A stretch of 37,122 nucleotides of DNA from an uncultured Anaeromyxobacter sp. (GTDB lineage: Bacteria; Myxococcota; Myxococcia; Myxococcales; Anaeromyxobacteraceae), in the NCBI GenBank assembly GCA_903904005.1, contig CAIVAR010000042.1, positions 1-37,122 of the forward strand. Direction: 5' to 3'. This document shows positions 32,156-37,122 of the stretch, one piece after another (position 1 is the stretch's first letter; every line of letters starts with the position of its first letter). Below the pieces are notes generated by a model, which was not told the DNA's origin, searched no databases, and was given only the letters and a program-made list of their open reading frames with translations. The position numbers and the translations under genes are program-made.

Positions 32156-32180
32156 CCCCGCCGCGCCGCCCGGCTATTCG
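32152..32180 (+). promoter_or_regulatory. Predicted promoter of the peroxiredoxin gene
   Basis: TTGACC at 32152-32157 (overlapping the upstream stop), 17 bases, TATTCG at 32175-32180. Transcription would start near 32187, leaving a leader of about 17 bases that contains AGGAGG. Confidence 0.6.
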
Positions 32181-32203
32181 GATCGACTCCCCAGGAGGCG
32201 ACC

Positions 32204-32725
32204 ATGGTCCACGTGTACGAGAAGGCCCCCGACTTCACCGCGCCCACCGCGACCGGCAAGGGGGAGATGGGCGAGGTGACGCTCTCCGCGCTCCGCGGCC
32301 GGTGGGTGGTGCTCTTCTTCTACCCGCTCGACTTCACCTTCGTCTGCCCCACCGAGATCCTCGAGTTCTCCAAGCGGGCCCGCGAGTTCGACGCGCTGGG
32401 CGCGACGGTGCTGGGCTGCTCGGTGGACTCGGTCCACGCGCACAAGGCCTGGATCGAGCACGGCCTGGGCGAGCTCGCCATCCCGCTCGTCTCCGACATC
32501 ACGAAGCGCATCGCCCGCGACTACGGCGCGCTGCTCGAGGAGAAGGGCATCGCCACCCGGGCCACCTTCGTGATCGACCCGGAGGGCGTGGTGCAGTACG
32601 CCTGCTTCCACAACACCGCGATCGGGCGGTCGGTGTCGGAGACGCTGCGCGTGCTGGAAGCGTTGCAGACCGGCGAGAAGTGCCCGGTCGACTGGCGGCC
32701 GGGCGCTCGCACGCTCGGCCGCTGA
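32204..32725 (+). CDS. 2-Cys peroxiredoxin (AhpC/Prx1 type)
   Basis: A 173-residue peroxiredoxin that reduces hydrogen peroxide and organic peroxides. The peroxidatic Cys is C48 in 'PLDFTFVCPTEI', the resolving Cys is C160 in 'EKCPVDWRPG', and the conserved Arg is in 'GIATRATFVIDPEG'. It begins at ATG 32204 five bases after AGGAGG. No AhpF or thioredoxin-reductase gene is adjacent, so its electron donor is unknown. It lies between the ferritin-like gene and a small XRE regulator, which may form an oxidative-stress neighbourhood. Confidence 0.93.
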   Translation: MVHVYEKAPDFTAPTATGKGEMGEVTLSALRGRWVVLFFYPLDFTFVCPTEILEFSKRAREFDALGATVLGCSVDSVHAHKAWIEHGLGELAIPLVSDITKRIARDYGALLEEKGIATRATFVIDPEGVVQYACFHNTAIGRSVSETLRVLEALQTGEKCPVDWRPGARTLGR

Positions 32726-32747
32726 CCGGCGCACGGATCCGGAGCGA

Positions 32748-32767
32748 GCGGACCCCGAGGGGTCCGC
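32748..32767. terminator. Hairpin between convergent prx and xre
   Basis: GCGGACCC at 32748-32755 pairs with GGGTCCGC at 32760-32767 with a CGAG loop. It lies 22 bases after the prx stop. No U tract on either strand; probably the shared 3' structure of both genes. Confidence 0.45.
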
Positions 32768-32791
32768 CGGACGCCCGTGTAGAGCCGGGTT

Positions 32792-33001
32792 CTACCTGCC
32801 TGCCAGCAGCGAGGCGGCGGGCACGCCGAGCGCCTTGGCCATCTTCTCGATGGTCTCGAGCGGCGGCGAGCGCTGGCCACGCTCGAGCATGGAGACGTAG
32901 GAGACGGAGATCCCCACCTTGTCGGCGAGGGCCTTCTGGGAGAACTTCTTCTTCTCGCGCAGGCGGCGGACGTTGGTCGCGAAGCGGGTCAGCAGGTCCA
33001 T
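32792..33001 (-). CDS. Small XRE-family transcriptional regulator
   Basis: A 69-residue protein that is almost only an XRE/Cro-type helix-turn-helix domain: MDLLTRFATNVRRLREKKKF, 'SQKALADKVGISVSYVSMLERGQR' in pieces (KALADKVGISVSYVSMLE as the helix-turn-helix), 'PPLETIEKMAKALGVPAASLLAG'. Such short proteins usually act as DNA-binding dimers. The start is the ATG at 33001; a longer frame upstream runs through non-coding sequence and the end of the glycosyltransferase region. Preceded by CTGTCA-17-TACACG with the -10 ending eight bases upstream. Its target is not known; prx is the convergent neighbour. Confidence 0.87.
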   Translation of the reverse strand: MDLLTRFATNVRRLREKKKFSQKALADKVGISVSYVSMLERGQRSPPLETIEKMAKALGVPAASLLAGR

Positions 33002-33009
33002 AGACTCTA

Positions 33010-33038
33010 CGTGTATCAACTGACCGGAGAAGTGACAG
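33010..33038 (-). promoter_or_regulatory. Predicted promoter of the xre gene
   Basis: On the minus strand CTGTCA (33038-33033), 17 bases, TACACG (33015-33010) preceded by TG-A (extended -10), then eight bases and the ATG. Nearly leaderless. Confidence 0.45.
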
Positions 33039-33071
33039 GTTCCTTTTGGGGCGGCGCCACCCCTCCGGGGT

Positions 33072-33097
33072 GCTTCACCGGGGGGCTTCACCGGGGG
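33072..33097. repeat. Two tandem 13-bp repeats over the glycosyltransferase stop
   Basis: GCTTCACCGGGGG occurs twice head to tail at 33072-33084 and 33085-33097. The first copy contains the complement of the stop codon (33075-33077). Because 13 is not a multiple of three, loss or gain of a copy would change the C-terminal residues. Confidence 0.7.
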
Positions 33098-34646
33098 GCG
33101 CGTCCTTCCCGTCATGGAGCGCCACGATCGACATCCCCTCGTAGACCGCCTCGGGGTCGCGGTCCCGCCAGGATCGCCAGGCCTTTTCCTCGGGGAGGTA
33201 GCCCGGAATCCGCCGCCAGTGCGCCAGGTTCACCAATCGTTCTCTGACCATGGGTGTGAGGCGGGCCAGCTGGCCGTCGGAGGCGATGAGGGCGCCACCG
33301 GCACGGAGCGCCTGCTCCGCCTCGGCCGGGTTCCAGGCGCGCCGCACCGGGCGGCCGGCGGCCAGGGTGAAGAGACCTGGGGTGGTGTCGTACACCCAGA
33401 GCGCCCGCCCGGCGGCGGCCGGGACCGCCTCGGGTGGGAGGGCGGGCGGATTCACCCCGGGTACGAAGAGGACGAAGAGGAGCGCGAAGCCCGCTCCGGT
33501 CGCTCCCGCCATGGGGGCGAGCCGCCCCCGGAAGGCGAGCGCCGCCGACGCGGCGAAGGCCACGGCGGCGCCGGCGAGTGCCAGCGCCGGCACCCACGGC
33601 AGCGGCCAGCGCTCCGCGAGGAGGGCCGCCACCGCGACGACCGCGAGCGTGGCGCCGGTGGCGATGCGGGCCCAGCGCGGCGGGGGGAGGCGCACCGCGA
33701 GGAGCATGGCCGCGGGGATGGCGGTGAGCCCGTAGTGGGGCCACTTCAGCGACGGCACGGTGAAGGTGACGAGCACCGCGCCCATCCAGGCGAGCGGGAG
33801 GAGCACCCCGGGCTCGCGCCAGGCGCGCAGCGACCGCAGGCCCGCCGCGAACAGGAATGTCCAGGGCAGGGAGAAGACCAGGAACCCGACGAGCAGGATG
33901 GCCTCGCCCCGGAGCGTCCAGGGGTGGTTGAAGCGGTCGTAGTTCTGCGACACCACGAAGAAGTCGTAGAAGGCCTGCCCGTGGACCGCGAAGGAGGCCA
34001 CGTACCAGGGCAGCCCGACGACGGCCCCGAGCAGGAAGGCCCCCGCCGTCCAGCGGGAGAGGAGGAGTTCGCGGTTGCGGACGAGGAGGAAGCCGCCGGA
34101 GAGCAGCAGGACGAGCACCGCGCCGACCGGACCCTTGATCATGAAGTCCATCGCGGCGGCCGCCCCCACCGCGAGGAGCCAGTGCGGTTCGTCCTCCTCC
34201 GAGGCGCGCCAGGTGGCGTAGGCGGCGATCGCCAGGCCGAGCGCCATGGGGGCGTCCATCATGGCGAGGCGGGCGTACTTCACCCAGCCGAAGGCGGTCG
34301 CCGTGAGCAGGGCGGCCGAGAGGCCCGCCTCCTCGCCGTACATCCGCCGCCCCAGTGCCAGCACCAGGAGGACGACGGCGATCCAGGCCAGCGCCGAGGG
34401 GAGGCGCGCGGCGAAGAGGTTCGTCCCGAGGATCGAGTAGGCGACCCGCTCCGACCAGTAGAAGAGCGGCGGCTTGTACCAGTTGGGCACGTCGTCGAGC
34501 GTGGGGGTGAGCCACTCCCCCTTGGCCTGCATCTCCGCGCTCGTCCCCAGGTGCCAGGCCTCGTCGGGATGGGTGCCGGAGGCGGAGTTGCCGAGCGCCG
34601 GGAGGTACAGGACGAGGAGGAGCACGAGCAGGGCGGCGCGGCGCAT
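33075..34646 (-). CDS. ArnT/PMT-like integral membrane glycosyltransferase
   Basis: A 523-residue GT-C-fold glycosyltransferase with about 11-12 membrane spans. It begins MRRAALLVLLLVLYLPALG, followed by the first outer loop with the acidic motif 'THPDEAWHL' that in this fold holds the catalytic Asp-Glu, and 'NWYKPPLFYWSERV' typical of the ArnT/PMT group. Loops 'YARLAMMDAPMALGLAIAAYA' and 'GPVGAVLVLLLSG' fit the same group. The C-terminal 110 residues form a soluble domain. Relatives transfer sugars from a lipid carrier to lipid A or proteins; the acceptor is not known. A TATGCT box ends nine bases before the ATG, and no Shine-Dalgarno is seen. Confidence 0.85.
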   Translation of the reverse strand: MRRAALLVLLLVLYLPALGNSASGTHPDEAWHLGTSAEMQAKGEWLTPTLDDVPNWYKPPLFYWSERVAYSILGTNLFAARLPSALAWIAVVLLVLALGRRMYGEEAGLSAALLTATAFGWVKYARLAMMDAPMALGLAIAAYATWRASEEDEPHWLLAVGAAAAMDFMIKGPVGAVLVLLLSGGFLLVRNRELLLSRWTAGAFLLGAVVGLPWYVASFAVHGQAFYDFFVVSQNYDRFNHPWTLRGEAILLVGFLVFSLPWTFLFAAGLRSLRAWREPGVLLPLAWMGAVLVTFTVPSLKWPHYGLTAIPAAMLLAVRLPPPRWARIATGATLAVVAVAALLAERWPLPWVPALALAGAAVAFAASAALAFRGRLAPMAGATGAGFALLFVLFVPGVNPPALPPEAVPAAAGRALWVYDTTPGLFTLAAGRPVRRAWNPAEAEQALRAGGALIASDGQLARLTPMVRERLVNLAHWRRIPGYLPEEKAWRSWRDRDPEAVYEGMSIVALHDGKDAPPGEAPR

Positions 34647-34655
34647 GGAGGGGGC

Positions 34656-34661
34656 AGCATA
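34656..34661 (-). promoter_or_regulatory. -10-like box for the ArnT-like gene
   Basis: On the minus strand TATGCT (34661-34656), nine bases before the ATG at 34646. No clear -35. Leader of about two bases if used. Confidence 0.35.
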
Positions 34662-34781
34662 GTCCAGGCGCGGGGGAGGGGGCACGGACCGCGCGGGCCG
34701 CGGCGCGGACCGTTCGGGGGAAAATCGCCGAGGTGGTGCGGTCCCGTCGGTGGCAGGTGACGTGCAGTCCGACGAAGGCCC

Positions 34782-35234
34782 GTGCGCGTGGCGACAGGCG
34801 AGGGGAGGCCGGTGCCTGGGGTCCGGGCCGGGCCGCAGGAGCGGGAGGGCTTCGCCGGGGCGGTCGACCGGGCCGGCGAGGCGGCCCTCGACGCGCTCCT
34901 CGCCGAGCTGGTCTCGCCCGACCCGCCCGCGGCGGCACCCCGGGCGGCGGGCGCCCCGCTGCTCGCCCGGGCCGTCGAGCGCATCGCACTGCTCGTGAAT
35001 GGCGGGATCTCGCCCTCGGTGACGCTCCAGCTCGGGCGCAGCCTGGACGTCCGGATCGACCAGGTCCGCGCCGGCGTGGAGGTGACGATCGGCGCCGTCC
35101 ACGGCCTCTCGCCGATGGCCGAGGCGGAGCTCCCGCTGCTCGTGGCGGCGCTGCGCGCGCGCGGCGTCCGGGTGGCTCGGGCGGGCGTGCTGGCGCGGCG
35201 GGGCCGGGACCAGGACGGCGGCGCCGGTCGTTGA
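34782..35234 (+). CDS. Hypothetical protein (150 aa)
   Basis: I do not recognise the family. The only usable start is GTG 34782 (an in-frame stop lies about 25 bases upstream). After a poorly ordered start, the second half has a clear secondary-structure pattern: 'LLARAVERIALLVNGGISPSV', then strands 'LDVRIDQVRAGVEVTIGAV', then a helix 'MAEAELPLLVAALRARGV' and 'VRVARAGVLARRG'. This strand-strand-helix-strand order recalls the C-terminal domain of FliK/HrpP-type proteins, but no flagellar or secretion gene is near, so this is only a guess. It ends directly before the tRNA-Cys promoter (stop within the -35 box). Confidence 0.6.
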   Translation: MRVATGEGRPVPGVRAGPQEREGFAGAVDRAGEAALDALLAELVSPDPPAAAPRAAGAPLLARAVERIALLVNGGISPSVTLQLGRSLDVRIDQVRAGVEVTIGAVHGLSPMAEAELPLLVAALRARGVRVARAGVLARRGRDQDGGAGR

Positions 35235-35259
35235 CGGGGCCCCGGTCGTCCGCTACAAA
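35231..35259 (+). promoter_or_regulatory. Promoter of tRNA-Cys
   Basis: TTGACG at 35231-35236, 17 bases, TACAAA at 35254-35259. Transcription would start near 35266, six bases before the mature 5' end. The -35 overlaps the stop of the preceding gene. Confidence 0.65.
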
Positions 35260-35271
35260 GCCCGCGACGAC

Positions 35272-35346
35272 GGCTCCGTCGCCAAGTGGTAAGGCAAGGG
35301 TCTGCAAAACCCTTATTCCCCGGTTCGAATCCGGGCGGAGCCTCCA
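35272..35346 (+). tRNA. tRNA-Cys (anticodon GCA)
   Basis: Full cloverleaf: acceptor GGCTCCG (35272-35278) with CGGAGCC (35336-35342), D stem GCC/GGC with AAGTGGTAA loop, anticodon stem AGGGT/ACCCT with loop CTGCAAA giving anticodon GCA at 35314-35316, T stem CCCGG/CCGGG with TTCGAAT loop, discriminator T343 and an encoded CCA (35344-35346). Everything needed for a working tRNA-Cys is present. Confidence 0.97.
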
Positions 35347-35373
35347 GGTTTCCCCGGGTAGTGCGAGGCCCTT

Positions 35374-36980
35374 CATGGTCCAGCAGGGCTCCACGCCCCT
35401 CGGGGAGTTCCGGCCCCGGCCCACTCCCTCCCGCCTCGACTGGGTGCTCGGGCTTGGCAGCTATCTCGCCGTGATGGCCGCCGTGCTCATCCCGGTGTGG
35501 AGCGGGAGAGTAGAGCCAATCTGGGACGGAGCGGACTTCAACCATCCGTCGCTGGCCTTCGCCTCCGAGGCGCTCCGGGCCGGGCACCTCCCTCTTTGGG
35601 ACCCCTTCACGAACGGAGGCCAGCCGTTCTTCGCCGATCCCCAACTGGCCTGGTACCAGCCCGCGGCGCTGCTCGCGGCGCTCGCCTCCGGGAACCACCT
35701 CCAGACGTACCTGCTCTACTGGACGTCGGTCTGGGTCTGGGCCGGGCTGGGGGCGTTCCTGCTCGCGGCGGTCCTGGGCGCCCGTCCACTGGGTTGCCTC
35801 GTCGCCGCCGCCTCCTTCGCACTCTCCGGGTTCTTCGTCGGGCACGCCGAGCACCTCCCGCACCTGACCACCGCCGCGTGGATTCCCTGGGTGATCGCAC
35901 TCGCGCACGCCTCGGTCTCGCGGGGGAGCCCCGGCCTCGCAGTCCTCGGTGGGGTTGCGCTCGGATTCTCGGCGCTGGGAGGGTATCCGGGCCTCGTGAT
36001 CTTCGAGGTCCTGGCGCTTGCCTCGTGGCTCGCGCTCGCCTTCCTCATCCCATCGTCGGGGCCGGCCGTCGAGGCCGGAGAACCGTTCCGGACCCGGTTT
36101 CTCCGCGCCGGTTTCGCCTTCGGGATCGCTGTCGTGTTGCTCTTGCTCATCTGGTCCCCGGGGCTGGTCGCTTTCTTCCGCGAGGGCGCGGGCTACACGT
36201 CGCAGACCGAACAGCCCACGTCGCAAGCGGCTCTCGATGGGAATACCTTCTCGCTTCGGGCGATGCTCTCTCTCGTCGCCCCGCGGCTTGTGACGCTGGC
36301 CCGCGGGTACTTCGCCGCCGACGTCAGCATGAACGACGCCTACGTGGGCGCGCTCGCCTTGCCCCTGCTCGCCGCGTGGCTCGCCACCGGGCTGCGGCGG
36401 ACCTGGTGGCTCGCGACGTTCGTCCTCCTCTGGGCCTGGATGTCGCTGGGCGGACACGGGGGACTCCGGAACCTGGTCGACCTGCTGCTCCCCGCCACGC
36501 GGTTCATGCGGTACAGCGCCGTCCTCCGAGTGTTCGCCGTGTTGGGGCTCGCCGTCGGCGCGGGGCTCGGGGCGGATGCGTGCGCGGCGTCGCCTACCGC
36601 CGCCCGCCGGACCCGCCTGGCAGTGGCCGCGTGGCTGGTCCTCGGGCTCGGGGCCGTTGCGCTGCACGCGAGCGGCCTGGGGATCCCGCTGGTGGACCTG
36701 GTCGTTCCCTTCGTCCTCGCCTGCGTAGCGGCGATCGCCCTGCTCTCGTGGAAGGGAGGGGCGAAGCGTCCGGTGGTCGTGGCCGTCGGGCTCGCCGCCA
36801 TCGTCGCCGCCGACGTCGCCGCCCACCTGCGGCTCGACCCGTCGACCGTCTGGGTGGAGGAGGAGCGGGTCCGGCGAATCGAGCGGCTCCCCCGGAATCC
36901 AGACCCCGCCCGACCCCGCCTCGATCTCGGCGTGACACGGGCCCACCTCCTCGTTCGCGTCCCTGTCATCGAAGGGTTTG
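35374..36980 (+). CDS. Large multi-span membrane protein (YfhO-like), 3' end apparently cut by an insertion sequence
   Basis: From ATG 35374 (SD-like GCGAGG six bases upstream) the frame reads about 535 residues and stays open past the proposed IS boundary to the window edge. The start 'RLDWVLGLGSYLAVMAAVLIPVW' is the first of about ten membrane spans. The outer loop 'GHLPLWDPFTNGGQPFFADPQ' and 'YQPAALLAALASGN' is typical of YfhO-like membrane proteins of the GT-C type (usually 700-900 residues). Later pieces 'GYPGLVIFEVLALA', 'DAYVGALALPLLAAW' and 'ATRFMRYSAVLRVFAVLGLAVGAGLGADA' agree. Related proteins act in cell-surface glycosylation. The C-terminal third is missing here. Base use is a little less GC-extreme than its neighbours. 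Confidence 0.65.
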
Positions 36981-37122
36981 TGGGTCTTCGCGGATCAGTG
37001 TGGGTCCTTTTCCGCACTGCGAGTCAAAGGAGGAAGGAAAGCGGCTACGATCTTGAGCTTGAGGTAGTCCTCGTCGCGGTAGCCGTAGGCGCGGCGCTGG
37101 AGGACACGGATCTTGTTGTTGA
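36965..37122 (-). CDS. Transposase C-terminal fragment, ISL3-like (gene runs off right edge)
   Basis: Reading the minus strand from the window edge gives NNKIRVLQRRAYGYRDEDYL then KLKIVAAFLPPL, which is the C-terminal pattern of ISL3-family DDE transposases (NNKIR...RRAYG.RD..Y..LK). The frame continues with TPQCGKGPTLIREDPQTLR to a TGA at 36967-36965, about 16 bases beyond the presumed IS end, so the last residues may be host-encoded or the boundary slightly different. Only about 51 codons are inside the window; the family call rests on this tail plus the terminal sequence of the element. Confidence 0.65.
36981..37122 (-). mobile_element. ISL3-type insertion sequence, one end only
   Basis: The end of the element is placed at about 36981, where GGGTCTTCGCGGATCAGTGT begins; this resembles the terminal inverted repeats of ISL3 elements as I recall them (GG.TCTTCGCGGA...). 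The preceding eight bases, GGGTTTGT, could be one copy of the target duplication. The other end lies outside the window, so the inverted repeat and duplication cannot be confirmed here. Confidence 0.5.

Noticed and set aside
1-37122. CRISPR array, prophage, toxin-antitoxin pair, secretion cluster or defence island
   Set aside because: No regularly spaced repeats, no phage structural genes and no defence-type genes were seen; the small XRE gene has no toxin partner next to it.

Overview
The window looks like a chromosomal segment of a high-GC Myxococcota bacterium, most likely close to Anaeromyxobacter. This is judged from the roughly 70% GC look, codon use almost wholly ending in G/C, the gene order rimP-nusA-rnpM-infB-ylxP-rbfA-truB-rpsO-pnp-dut-purB, and the N-terminus of an HNH-type protein of a kind I associate with this group. 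No database search was possible. Almost everything reads as ordinary vertical core genome; only the right end (after about 35.35 kb) looks accessory.

Layout. 1-235: 5' end of an HNH-endonuclease-like gene on the minus strand. 236-700: a gene-free stretch that ends with a promoter and a terminator-like hairpin directly in front of rimP. 701-7516: a tightly coupled translation/transcription operon (RimP, NusA, RnpM, IF2, YlxP, RbfA, TruB). 7513-12087: a promoter, then rpsO, pnp, dut and purB. 12094-13866: purC convergent with purB, and trmJ divergent from purC across a 27-bp spacer. 13863-19708: a long minus-strand block read from right to left: unknown 393-aa protein, Nudix, AMMECR1, RseP, a MoaD-MoaE fusion, a phosphoglycolate-phosphatase-like HAD enzyme, an ECF sigma factor, a small anchored peptide and a small tandem zinc-motif protein.

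19883-20353 is a strongly promoted, exported, cysteine-rich metallothionein-like protein. It is followed by uvrA (minus), then a plus-strand set: unknown protein, two tandem EamA transporters, an acyl-CoA dehydrogenase and cutA. 27232-31316 is a minus-strand set: thyX, rho, a response regulator with an HD-GYP domain, and a zinc-ribbon protein. 31418-34646 holds a ferritin-like protein, a 2-Cys peroxiredoxin, a small XRE regulator and an ArnT-like glycosyltransferase. 34782-35346 holds an unknown protein and tRNA-Cys(GCA). The last gene is a large multi-membrane-span (YfhO-like) protein that appears to be broken by an ISL3-type insertion sequence running off the window edge.

Regulation. Two promoter styles recur. 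One has a TTGAC[T/C/G] -35 box, a 16-17 bp spacer and a TA-rich -10, followed by a leader (rimP, rpsO, the metallothionein-like gene, prx, tRNA-Cys). The other has a -10-like box lying only 5-12 bases upstream of the start codon, usually with no Shine-Dalgarno sequence. The second style would give leaderless or nearly leaderless mRNAs for about ten genes (purC, trmJ, sigma factor, moaD-moaE, 393-aa gene, acyl-CoA dehydrogenase, thyX, ferritin-like, xre, ArnT-like).

Most interesting items: the metallothionein-like exported protein with an exactly repeated CXC-X7-CXC-X3-CXC module; the two-fold CX4CX9CX2H protein with a histone-H1-like tail; the fused molybdopterin synthase with a buried Gly-Gly; the HD-GYP response regulator that has no standard start codon for its receiver domain; the attenuator-like rimP leader; and the systematic leaderless-type promoters. 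I did not find a defence island, CRISPR array or obviously new multi-gene system.
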